From an uncultured Treponema sp. (GTDB taxonomy: Bacteria > Spirochaetota > Spirochaetia > Treponematales > Treponemataceae): DNA of 64,000 nucleotides. The stretch spans positions 23,670 through 87,669 of the forward strand of contig CALCRU010000070.1 of NCBI GenBank assembly GCA_937894335.1, in the 5' to 3' direction. A model generated the notes under the pieces. That model was not told where the DNA came from, did no database searches, and was given only the letters and a program-made list of their open reading frames with translations. Below, piece after piece: positions 53,568 through 60,999 of the stretch. Numbering within the stretch: the first letter of the stretch is position 1; every line of letters starts with the position of its first letter. The translations under genes were made by a program, and so were the position numbers.

Positions 53568-54410
53568 ATGAAGAAAATTATAAGCGGAAAAGTCCGCGAA
53601 GTTTATGATTTGGAAGACGGCCGCATGGTGATTGTAACGACCGATCGCATTTCTGCATTTGATGTAATCCTTCCTACGATGATTACCGACAAGGGCAAGG
53701 TCTTGAACGCACTTTCCAACTTTTGGTTTGGATACACGAAAGACATTGTAAAGAACCACATGATTTCCTCTGACCTTAAGGATATGCCTTCTGAATTCCA
53801 AAAGCCAGAATTTGAGGGACGCACCATTCTAGTAAAAAAATTAAAGATGATTCCTTACGAGGTGATTGTAAGGGGATATATGTTTGGAAGCATGTACGAG
53901 GCTTACAAAAAGGGTGAGCCTTTCCTTGGTCACAAGTTTGACAAGGAATACCAGCAGGCAGAACGCCTTGCAGAACCCATTGTAACTCCTTCTACAAAAG
54001 CAAAAGAGGGACATGACATAAATGTTACCCTCCAGTACATGAAGGACGACCTGGGGGATGAACTGGGAACAAAAATTGAAAAGGCAGCACTTGCAGTTTA
54101 CAAAAAATGCTATGAACATGCTGCAAAGAACGGCATTATTATTGCTGACACTAAGTTTGAATTTGGACTGGACGAAAATGGAGACCTCGTTCTTGCGGAT
54201 GAAGTACTTACGCCTGATTCAAGCCGTTTCTGGAACGCTGCCACTTACAGGGTTGGAACAAGTCCTGCAAGTTACGATAAGCAGTTTGTACGCGACTGGC
54301 TTAAGGACAACAACCTTGCTGGAGACCCCAACATTAAGAGCATTCCTCAAGACATTGTTGCAAAAACCGCGGCTCTCTACAAAGAGTGTCAGGAACGAAT
54401 TTGTAAATAA
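53568..54410 (+). CDS. purC: Phosphoribosylaminoimidazole-succinocarboxamide synthase
   Basis: The start is ATG 53568 after AGAGG; an in-frame GTG at 53538 lies within the promoter. The 280-residue protein has SAICAR synthetase motifs: GKVREVYDLEDGRMVIVTTDRISAFD, VRGYMFGSMYEAYKKG and LVLADEVLTPDSSRFW. It ligates aspartate to CAIR in purine synthesis. No other purine genes are in the window. Confidence 0.96.
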   Translation: MKKIISGKVREVYDLEDGRMVIVTTDRISAFDVILPTMITDKGKVLNALSNFWFGYTKDIVKNHMISSDLKDMPSEFQKPEFEGRTILVKKLKMIPYEVIVRGYMFGSMYEAYKKGEPFLGHKFDKEYQQAERLAEPIVTPSTKAKEGHDINVTLQYMKDDLGDELGTKIEKAALAVYKKCYEHAAKNGIIIADTKFEFGLDENGDLVLADEVLTPDSSRFWNAATYRVGTSPASYDKQFVRDWLKDNNLAGDPNIKSIPQDIVAKTAALYKECQERICK

Positions 54411-54434
54411 AAACACAATTCGCTAAACATAAAA

Positions 54435-54477
54435 GCCCTGCTTCTAACCGCTTACGGAAAGAAACAGGGCGTTTTTT
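54435..54477 (+). terminator. purC terminator
   Basis: GCCCTG (54435-54440) pairs with CAGGGC (54465-54470), followed by GTTTTTTG. Confidence 0.85.
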
Positions 54478-54494
54478 GTTTGTTCAGGACTGAA

Positions 54495-55490
54495 TTAAAT
54501 GTCGTCAAGAACGGAATAGTCTTTTTCCAGATATCCGCCGAAGACCCAGCCTGAAACTGTAGAACCGTCAACAGAGGTTACATCGCTTACATAATACCAG
54601 GGTGCGGTTTTACCGTCTATTGTTTCGGTGTTAACTGTCATTTCGATTGCGTTAAACAGCATCCTGTAGCCAAGCTGACCGACAATCTTGCTCTTTGTAC
54701 TGGCCTTTTCCCTTATGTTGAGATATGAGCCGTCATTTTCGGTGTAGTAGAACGGGGCTGGAGTGTTTACATCCCGTGTTCCTTCAGAAGCCAGATCATA
54801 AACTTGGGCGTATTCATCAGGAATGTTAGATGTAAGGTTTGAAAGCATGGCGTCAGAAACATTCAGTTCCTTTATGTTTTCCAAAAGCTCTGCCTGTGTT
54901 GCTTCGTCTTTGCTTGATTCTGCTGCCTTTAGAATTCGTGCGGCGGTAAGGTCGTCCTTTTCTGTCGTTACATTGTCACGCCTTACATAGCATGTGCGTG
55001 CTGAGTACAGGTTTTCGTCAAAGTAGGCTATCTGCAAAAATCCTGCCGTGATTGTGGCTACGGGTTTTATTACCGCAATAAATGTAAGGGCGTTTAAAGC
55101 CTTTGTGCGAGGGTCTGCCAATGAGGGAGTGTTGTATACTGCACAGGAAGTAAGTGTTACGCCTTTTCGAGCATTTGCGGCAAAGCGTCCGCTTATGATG
55201 TAGAAGTCGTTCCCGTTGTAAATGCATTTTACAAAGGTAAGCATTGTCTTGTCTTTTGAAGTAGTCCATGTGGCTTTTTCAGAAACAAGTTCCTTATCGT
55301 TTGTGTAGACTGAAATTTCTGTTCCTGCTGGTACAGAACTTTTGTATTCCATCATGCCCTCGGATTTTTTTACCCAGAGGGAACAGTCGTCCTGAAGTAC
55401 AACAGCCGGTGCCGTTGAGTTGGCAGCGTAACATGAAAATCCTGCTGCAAGACAAAGTGCAATCGTAAGAATTAATTTTTTTGTCTTCAT
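54495..55490 (-). CDS. Exported SH3-domain protein, copy 2 of a duplicated pair
   Basis: The ATG at 55490 overlaps the stop of the upstream lipoprotein as TAATG and follows GGAGGG. The 331-residue protein has a Sec signal peptide, an N-terminal domain with the segment DCSLWVKKSEGMMEYK and WTTSKDK, and a C-terminal bacterial SH3-like domain (GSYLNIREKASTKSKIVGQLG, ending SGWVFGGYLEKDY). The same segments occur in the protein at 56266-57264. SH3b domains usually bind peptidoglycan or peptides. Function is unknown. Confidence 0.82.
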   Translation of the reverse strand: MKTKKLILTIALCLAAGFSCYAANSTAPAVVLQDDCSLWVKKSEGMMEYKSSVPAGTEISVYTNDKELVSEKATWTTSKDKTMLTFVKCIYNGNDFYIISGRFAANARKGVTLTSCAVYNTPSLADPRTKALNALTFIAVIKPVATITAGFLQIAYFDENLYSARTCYVRRDNVTTEKDDLTAARILKAAESSKDEATQAELLENIKELNVSDAMLSNLTSNIPDEYAQVYDLASEGTRDVNTPAPFYYTENDGSYLNIREKASTKSKIVGQLGYRMLFNAIEMTVNTETIDGKTAPWYYVSDVTSVDGSTVSGWVFGGYLEKDYSVLDDI

Positions 55491-56236
55491 TATTTGTCCC
55501 TCCATTGTGAGTCCTGCTCTTCAAGTGATTTTTCCAGTTCTGCTATTACGGCCTCGTCTGCATTTTGTTCCCTAAGCTGTATGATTTTTGCCTTTAGCTG
55601 AGAGCAAAGAACCCTGTTGCTACTGGCTGAAAGTTTGTTAGCCTTTACATAGCCAGTTACAGTTCCGTCGGTCTGGTCGTAAAGCTGAATGTGGGCAAAA
55701 AGGTTTGCATACTCGTAGTTTGCAGTGTCAGGTGACTCGTTAAAGACTGCAACAATGGTTCCTTCCGAAAGATGGCGTGTGCTTGTTGCTGCAAGATCGG
55801 GCGTGCGGTAAACAGAAACATCATCCTCAATTACCGTTTGTGCGCTGGCGTTTATGGCAAGGGCATATTCCTGAACCCACCATGATTCTTCTGCATCAGG
55901 ATGGAAGACGCGGTAAAAGTTACGCTTTCCTCCGTCACTAGTTCTTACAACATCTTTTGCAAACTCAAATTCTGTGGAGCCATCGTCTGCTTTTGTTCCG
56001 TACACCTGGACTGTTGTTCCGGGAACTGCATAGAGTGCCCAGTCCATTTTGCCTTCTGCATTTAGGTTCCAGTAGGAGCCGTCAAGAATTACGGCGTTTG
56101 TCAAAACTGTTTCTTTTTTTACAGCTTCAGTCTGCTGACTACTTGTTGCTGTTGTAGTCTCTTCTTTTTTGCCGCATCCTGCAAGTGCAATGCATGCAAG
56201 GGCACATGCGGCCGCCAAGGGTAAGAATTTTTTCAT
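55490..56236 (-). CDS. Lipoprotein, copy 2 of a duplicated pair
   Basis: The 248-residue protein has a signal with lipobox LAGC and a start preceded by GAGGTAG. Its first 35 residues, and the DNA before and after the start, are nearly identical to those of the gene at 57267-58049. The mature part holds GSYWNLNAEGKMDWALYAVPG and RNFYRVFHPDAEESWWVQEYALAINA, which recur in the paralogue, and a DLAATSTRHLSEGTIV segment of SH3-like type. A C-terminal helical tail is unique. The partner gene follows directly. Confidence 0.82.
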   Translation of the reverse strand: MKKFLPLAAACALACIALAGCGKKEETTTATSSQQTEAVKKETVLTNAVILDGSYWNLNAEGKMDWALYAVPGTTVQVYGTKADDGSTEFEFAKDVVRTSDGGKRNFYRVFHPDAEESWWVQEYALAINASAQTVIEDDVSVYRTPDLAATSTRHLSEGTIVAVFNESPDTANYEYANLFAHIQLYDQTDGTVTGYVKANKLSASSNRVLCSQLKAKIIQLREQNADEAVIAELEKSLEEQDSQWRDK

Positions 56237-56265
56237 ATCTACCTCATAAGTTATCTTTAATGATG

Positions 56266-57264
56266 TCAGTTGCTAGGTCCAACAATTTCTGATGCATAAG
56301 CACCAAAAATCCAGCCGTCAACAGGAGAAGTAATGTGCATCCAGTGGGCTCCCATTCCGTCAATGAATTCAAGGGCCATATTTCCGCCTTCGCTTATAAC
56401 TACATCTCCGTGATGAAGCTGGGCAATGACATTCCCTCCTGCATTGATTCCGGGCTTGTCACGGACATTGATTGCAGAACCGTCATCGCTTACGATTGTA
56501 AACTTTTTGTTGCCGTGCCAGTATTCACCATAGGAAGACAGATCGTCTACTTCTGGCTTTTCTTCAAACATGGCATCAACGGCCAGCAACATGGTGTAGC
56601 TGATTTCAAGTTCGCCAATATTTAAGAGCAGTTCGCTGCGCTTTGCCTCGTCAGATTCTGCAAGGGCTGCCTTAGCAATGCGGGCAGCGGTAACATCGTC
56701 TCTGGTCGTACTGAATTTGGAACTAAGCATGAATCCCCTTCGTACCGAGTATGCGTTTTCGTCAAACCAGTAGACGCGGTAGAAGTAATAGTCTTGGTCA
56801 CCATACAGCAGCAATGCAGGAATTTCCTTAAATGTTTTGTCTATGACAATAAGGGTCATGGCAGAAACTTTTTTTGCGCGGACATCTGCAAGGTTTGGAG
56901 AGTTGTATGCGGCACAGTCGGCATAAACTACTCCCGTGCTGATTGATTCGCCATATGCAAAGCGGTTCTGAATGATGTAGTAGTCCGTGTCTTTGTAGGC
57001 ACATTTTACAAAGAGCAGATTAGACTTGTCTTTTGAAGTTGTCCATGTTGCCTTTTCACTAACGGGTTTTCCGTTTTCCATGTAAACTTCTATTTCTGTT
57101 CCTGGTTCAATGGTAAGGGCATATTCCATCATTCCTTCGGATTTTTTTGTCCACAGAGAGCAGTCTTTTTGCAATGCAATTCCTTTCTGCTTTGAGTCTG
57201 CAAATGCTACGCATGCTGTAATCAGACACAAGAATATGGTTAAAAGAATTTTTCTGTTCATCAT
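56266..57264 (-). CDS. Exported SH3-domain protein, copy 1 of a duplicated pair
   Basis: The start is the first of two adjacent ATGs (57264), after GGAG, 2 bases after the upstream stop. The 332-residue protein has a signal peptide (ending VAFAD), then KDCSLWTKKSEGMMEYALTI and WTTSKDKSNLLFVKC as in its paralogue at 54495, and a C-terminal SH3-like domain (GSAINVRDKPGINAGGNVIAQLHHGD, ending VDGWIFGAYASE). It pairs with the lipoprotein just upstream. Confidence 0.82.
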   Translation of the reverse strand: MMNRKILLTIFLCLITACVAFADSKQKGIALQKDCSLWTKKSEGMMEYALTIEPGTEIEVYMENGKPVSEKATWTTSKDKSNLLFVKCAYKDTDYYIIQNRFAYGESISTGVVYADCAAYNSPNLADVRAKKVSAMTLIVIDKTFKEIPALLLYGDQDYYFYRVYWFDENAYSVRRGFMLSSKFSTTRDDVTAARIAKAALAESDEAKRSELLLNIGELEISYTMLLAVDAMFEEKPEVDDLSSYGEYWHGNKKFTIVSDDGSAINVRDKPGINAGGNVIAQLHHGDVVISEGGNMALEFIDGMGAHWMHITSPVDGWIFGAYASEIVGPSN

Positions 57265-57266
57265 AA

Positions 57267-58049
57267 TTATCTCCACATATAATTGGCAAGGTTGCCGCGA
57301 GAGTCATAAAGTTCTTCAAGGACGGCCACATCGTAATTCTTAACCTGATCCTTGTCGTTGCACTTTTTATCCATCTGTGAATAGGCAAGAAGTTCTGGCC
57401 TTTGGTCAACATAGGAATTGCGTACATAGCCTGTTATGGTTCCGTCTTTTTTGTCGTAGAACTGAATGTGGGTAAACTTGTCCGCATAGTCGTAGGTGGC
57501 AAGGTCTGGCTCTTCGTTGAAGCACGCAACTATTGTAAAATCGTCCAGATTGCGGTATCCGGTTGCGGCAAGGTCGGGGACCTTGTACAGAGAGGCGCAC
57601 TTTCCGTCTTCTTCGCAGTAGATTGTTGCGGGGTGGGCGTTAAGCGCAATGGAGTATTCCTGAACCCAATAGTCTTCCCTCATTTCTGGAATGTATACAT
57701 GATAGAAGTTGCGCTTTGCACCGTCTGTGGTACGCACGACATCCTTTAGCATTTCGTAGTCAGGGTTTGTATCTGGGCTTGCGCTTGCAAATGCCTGAAC
57801 TGAAACTCCGGGAACTGAATACTGAACCCAATCCATTTGGCCTTCTTCGTTCAAAGTCCAATAGGAACCGTCAAGGAGAACGGAATCTATAGTTACAGTG
57901 TACTTTGGTGCTGCTTCCTGTACTTGTAAAACCTCTCCTCCTGTCTGCTGACTACTTGTTGCTGCTGTAGTCTCTTCTTTTTTGCCGCATCCTGTAAATG
58001 CAATGCATGCAAGGGCACATGCGGCCGCCAAGGGTAAGAATTTTTTCAT
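57267..58049 (-). CDS. Lipoprotein, copy 1 of a duplicated pair
   Basis: The 260-residue lipoprotein (lipobox FTGC) has the same signal peptide and leader DNA as the gene at 55490-56236, and the same core motifs (GSYWTLNEEGQMDWVQYSVPG, RNFYHVYIPEMREDYWVQEYSIALNA). It begins 7 bases after clsA. Its linker and C-terminus differ from the paralogue, so the two copies have diverged outside the signal and core. Confidence 0.82.
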   Translation of the reverse strand: MKKFLPLAAACALACIAFTGCGKKEETTAATSSQQTGGEVLQVQEAAPKYTVTIDSVLLDGSYWTLNEEGQMDWVQYSVPGVSVQAFASASPDTNPDYEMLKDVVRTTDGAKRNFYHVYIPEMREDYWVQEYSIALNAHPATIYCEEDGKCASLYKVPDLAATGYRNLDDFTIVACFNEEPDLATYDYADKFTHIQFYDKKDGTITGYVRNSYVDQRPELLAYSQMDKKCNDKDQVKNYDVAVLEELYDSRGNLANYMWR

Positions 58050-58056
58050 ATCTACC

Positions 58057-59601
58057 TCATAAGAATGGTGAAAATAGCTTGCAGAAAGACCAGAAGGCTC
58101 TGGCTAAAATTGGTTTTTTATCATAATAGTCAACGCCTATTTCTTCGCTGACTGCAAGGTCTGTGTCAAAAACTGACTGGCACTTTTCGGAAAATTTTCT
58201 GTCGTAAAAAATAACATTCTGTTCAAAGTGCAGGGTAAAGCTTCTGTTGTCTATGTTCGTGGTTCCGATTGAACTTAACTCGCTGTCGGTAACAATCAGT
58301 TTTGAATGAATAAATCCTGGATAAAGATGAATGTGAATTCCTTCCCTAAGGGCCTGTCTTGCAAATTCTGAGGAGGCAGCCTTCATGAAAAATTTGTCCC
58401 AGTCTCTTGGTATAATGACATGAACTTCGACCCCTGTGTGAGATGCAATTTTTAACGCGGTATAAAACTGTTCGTCTGGAGTAAAGTAGGGCGTTTCTAT
58501 GCAGACTGTTTTTTTTGCTCCCATAATCATGCGGATAAAAGCGTCTTCTATTTTGCCCTTGTTTTCGTCATCGGGACCTGCGTTTAAAAGCTGAGTAAAA
58601 ATTGAACCGTGGGCAAAAAGTTCCGGAGCGATTTTTCTTATTGTTTCGCTTTCGTCGTGCTGACGGTAAATTTCTGTAACCAGTTCCTGAGGAAAATATT
58701 GCTGAATTTTTTCTTCTGTCTTTGTCCTCTTGTGCCATGCGTCCAAAGAATGCCAGTCAATTAAAAAGCGGCTTTGCAGATCAAGAACTATGTCTCCCGA
58801 CAGTTTTACAACAGTGTCACGCCAGTTTAGTTTTCTGTGCTTTGAACGGTTTGCATATTCATCGCCTATGTTTATTCCACCAAGATAGGCTATGCGGGAA
58901 TCTATGACGGTAAGTTTCTTGTGGTTCCTGTGGTTCAGCGTAAGAGGAAGTCCAATGCGAATCTGATAGAATGGTCTTGCGCTTCCGCCTGCGTTGTTAA
59001 GCCTTCTGAAAAATCTTGTGGGCGTAAGAATGGAACCTAGATCATCGTAAATGAGTTTTACAGAAACACCTTCCTTTGCCTTGCGACAAAGAATTTCCAT
59101 AATCCTCTTTCCAATTGCGTCCTTGTGGAAAATAAAGTATTCCATGTGGATTGATTCTGATGCGCTTTCCAACTGGGTGCACAGGTCTTCAAAAAAAGTG
59201 TCTCCCCCTAAAAAGAGATGGGGTTCGTTTGCGGTAAGAAGGGGACAGTTGCCTTTTTCAAGGTTCATGTTAATCAAGGGAAGGTAGTCTTCCTTTATGT
59301 GCTTGGTAATCCGTTCGTCTGGGGAGGAAAGAAGTTTTCTTTGTTCGTCAAATAAGGGCTTTGCCTTTTCGTGAACATACCTGTTTATTTCTCGCATGCT
59401 CCTGTTACCGGCAAAGAAGTTTCCGCTTAATAGAAGGTAGAGGATTATTCCAACGCCTGGCAGAAAAGCAAGGACTAAAATCCATGCAAAGCGTCTGGTG
59501 GATTCCTTTCGTTCAAAAAACAGAATGAAGAAAATGAAGGCATAGTCTATCGCATAAATGATAAACTGCACCAGAGCCGGTATGTTCAACGTTCTTTCCA
59601 T
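58057..59601 (-). CDS. cls: Cardiolipin synthase (phospholipase D family)
   Basis: The 514-residue protein has two N-terminal membrane segments (about residues 10-28 and 38-62) and two HKD motifs: NHRNHKKLTVIDSRIAYLGG and FIHSKLIVTDSELSSIGTTN. It joins two phosphatidylglycerols into cardiolipin at the inner membrane. The -10 lies 7 bases before the ATG with no ribosome site. The lipoprotein/SH3 pairs follow in the same direction and may be cotranscribed. Confidence 0.94.
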   Translation of the reverse strand: MERTLNIPALVQFIIYAIDYAFIFFILFFERKESTRRFAWILVLAFLPGVGIILYLLLSGNFFAGNRSMREINRYVHEKAKPLFDEQRKLLSSPDERITKHIKEDYLPLINMNLEKGNCPLLTANEPHLFLGGDTFFEDLCTQLESASESIHMEYFIFHKDAIGKRIMEILCRKAKEGVSVKLIYDDLGSILTPTRFFRRLNNAGGSARPFYQIRIGLPLTLNHRNHKKLTVIDSRIAYLGGINIGDEYANRSKHRKLNWRDTVVKLSGDIVLDLQSRFLIDWHSLDAWHKRTKTEEKIQQYFPQELVTEIYRQHDESETIRKIAPELFAHGSIFTQLLNAGPDDENKGKIEDAFIRMIMGAKKTVCIETPYFTPDEQFYTALKIASHTGVEVHVIIPRDWDKFFMKAASSEFARQALREGIHIHLYPGFIHSKLIVTDSELSSIGTTNIDNRSFTLHFEQNVIFYDRKFSEKCQSVFDTDLAVSEEIGVDYYDKKPILARAFWSFCKLFSPFL

Positions 59602-59608
59602 ATTGCAA

Positions 59609-59614
59609 AGTATA
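59609..59614 (-). promoter_or_regulatory. clsA -10 box, probable leaderless mRNA
   Basis: TATACT on the minus strand (59614-59609) lies 7 bases before the ATG at 59601. The -35 region (TAGCAT-like) is weak. Confidence 0.45.
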
Positions 59615-59652
59615 CAGGATAACGCACTGTTATGCTAGACTTTTTTTCTGCG

Positions 59653-60372
59653 TTACTGATGTTCTGCTTCTTCCTCGTCTTCTAGCAGACTGTGTTCTCT
59701 AAAGCTGAAGTATTCTGTTGTGGTTAGAATTATGTGGTCAAGAAAGGCGATTCCTAAATAGTCAGAGGCCACTCTTAGCCGTCTTGTGGTTTCCCTGTCT
59801 GCATTGCTGGGGTAACAGTTTCCGCCGGGATGGTTGTGGCAGCATATTATTGCCGAGGCGTGCTGCTGAACTGCTTCTGCAAAAACTTCTCGGGGATGCA
59901 CCAAAGTCTTTGAAGTTGTGCCTATGGAAATGACGCGAATGTCAAGAATTTCTCTTGCGCCAGAAAGTGTTACGCAGACGAAGTGTTCTTTTTTGTGCAG
60001 GGCATAGTGTTTTACATAGGGAATTACTTCCGATGTGGAGTTGATCGTGGCCTGCTTGTAAAGGTAGTGCCTTCGCCCAAATTCAAGGGCGGCCGCTATG
60101 GAAAGGGAGCGGTTTATGCCAAGACCTTCCACTTGGGTAAGGTTTTGAACGAGGTCTCTTCCGTCGCTGCATTCTATTACCGCAAGGGCGTTTTGCGCAA
60201 GTTCCGAAACAGGTACTCCCCTTGTTCCGCTGCCCAGAATTAGCATGAGGAGTTCTCTGTCAGAAGGAAAGCGAATTCCGTTTGCCAGCGTAAGCTCCCG
60301 GATGTCCGGCTTTTTTTTCTCTGCCGTAAGCAAAGAAGGTTTTGTCTGTGTAAGAATAATTTCTTCTGTCAT
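59653..60372 (-). CDS. radC: RadC/JAB-domain protein
   Basis: The 239-residue protein has the C-terminal JAB metal motif as CCHNHPGGNCYPSNAD and a helix-hairpin-helix-type N-terminal part (LTQVEGLGINRSLSIAAALEFGRR). RadC proteins resemble MPN/JAMM metal enzymes; a repair role is doubted and activity is not established. It is monocistronic. Confidence 0.92.
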   Translation of the reverse strand: MTEEIILTQTKPSLLTAEKKKPDIRELTLANGIRFPSDRELLMLILGSGTRGVPVSELAQNALAVIECSDGRDLVQNLTQVEGLGINRSLSIAAALEFGRRHYLYKQATINSTSEVIPYVKHYALHKKEHFVCVTLSGAREILDIRVISIGTTSKTLVHPREVFAEAVQQHASAIICCHNHPGGNCYPSNADRETTRRLRVASDYLGIAFLDHIILTTTEYFSFREHSLLEDEEEAEHQ

Positions 60373-60414
60373 ATCACTTATGTATATGACGAGTTTTGCA
60401 AAAATTGCTATCTT

Positions 60415-60930
60415 TTATTGAACCTGCTCAACAATTTCACGCAAAAGTCCCAAAGAAAGTCCCCTGTCGCTGGTAATGGCGTAGGAATATGCTCCATCGT
60501 GCCAAACCGCAACATTTGTCTTTCCTGCTTTTCCCCTAGATTCAACCTGAAGTCCGTTTATGATTAGGGTCATGGATTCGTCATAGCTGTTGTAGTCGCC
60601 GCTAATGTCTCCAGAATCCTTTGCCTTGCGTATTCTTATTTCGTCGCTTGAGTCAGAAATGTTGGGGTAGATTACTTCAATCATCTTGCCCGAAATTGCC
60701 CTGTACACTTGAGCAGGGTAAATGCTACTTATCTCTTCAGGTGCAAGAAGTGAAAATCCTGCTGCCTTTTCTGCAGCCTCTATTTTTGCATAGTCTCCGA
60801 AAGGGTTTGCCATTTGGACCATGGAGTCCTCCTCCGAATTTTTTTGTGCCGAATCTGTTGTTGCGCATGAAGAAAGAAGAGCCGCGCCTGCCAAAGCTGC
60901 TGCCGTCAGTATGCCAAGAGTCTTTTTCAT
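60415..60930 (-). CDS. Lipoprotein with a DUF4367-like domain
   Basis: The ATG follows TTAGGAGG. The 171-residue protein has lipobox LLSSC and then a domain from about residue 57 (GFSLLAPEEISSIYPAQVYRAISG, DISGDYNSYDESMTL, NVAVWHDGAYSYAITSDRGL) that matches DUF4367, often found at the C-terminus of RsgI-like sensors. It is transcribed divergently from the histidine kinase, and their promoters meet back to back. Confidence 0.8.
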   Translation of the reverse strand: MKKTLGILTAAALAGAALLSSCATTDSAQKNSEEDSMVQMANPFGDYAKIEAAEKAAGFSLLAPEEISSIYPAQVYRAISGKMIEVIYPNISDSSDEIRIRKAKDSGDISGDYNSYDESMTLIINGLQVESRGKAGKTNVAVWHDGAYSYAITSDRGLSLGLLREIVEQVQ

Positions 60931-60948
60931 GTTTGCCTCCTAATTTTT

Positions 60949-60978
60949 AGTATACAGTAACTATTTGACTTATGTCAA
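60949..60978 (-). promoter_or_regulatory. Promoter of the DUF4367 lipoprotein gene
   Basis: On the minus strand TTGACA (60978-60973) and TATACT (60954-60949) are 18 bases apart, both near consensus. The -35 lies 2 bases from the -35 of the divergent kinase promoter, within the palindromic TTTGACTTATGTCAAA. Confidence 0.75.
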
Positions 60979-60993
60979 AGTGGAGGGTATAAT
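60965..60993 (+). promoter_or_regulatory. Promoter of the hybrid kinase gene, probable leaderless mRNA
   Basis: TTGACT (60965-60970) and TATAAT (60988-60993) are 17 bases apart, and the kinase ATG at 61000 follows 6 bases later. An alternative: GGAGGG (60982-60987) could serve an ATG at 60992 that reads only three codons and stops in an ATGA overlap with the kinase start, if transcription began further upstream. Confidence 0.7.
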
Positions 60994-60999
60994 GGTTGC

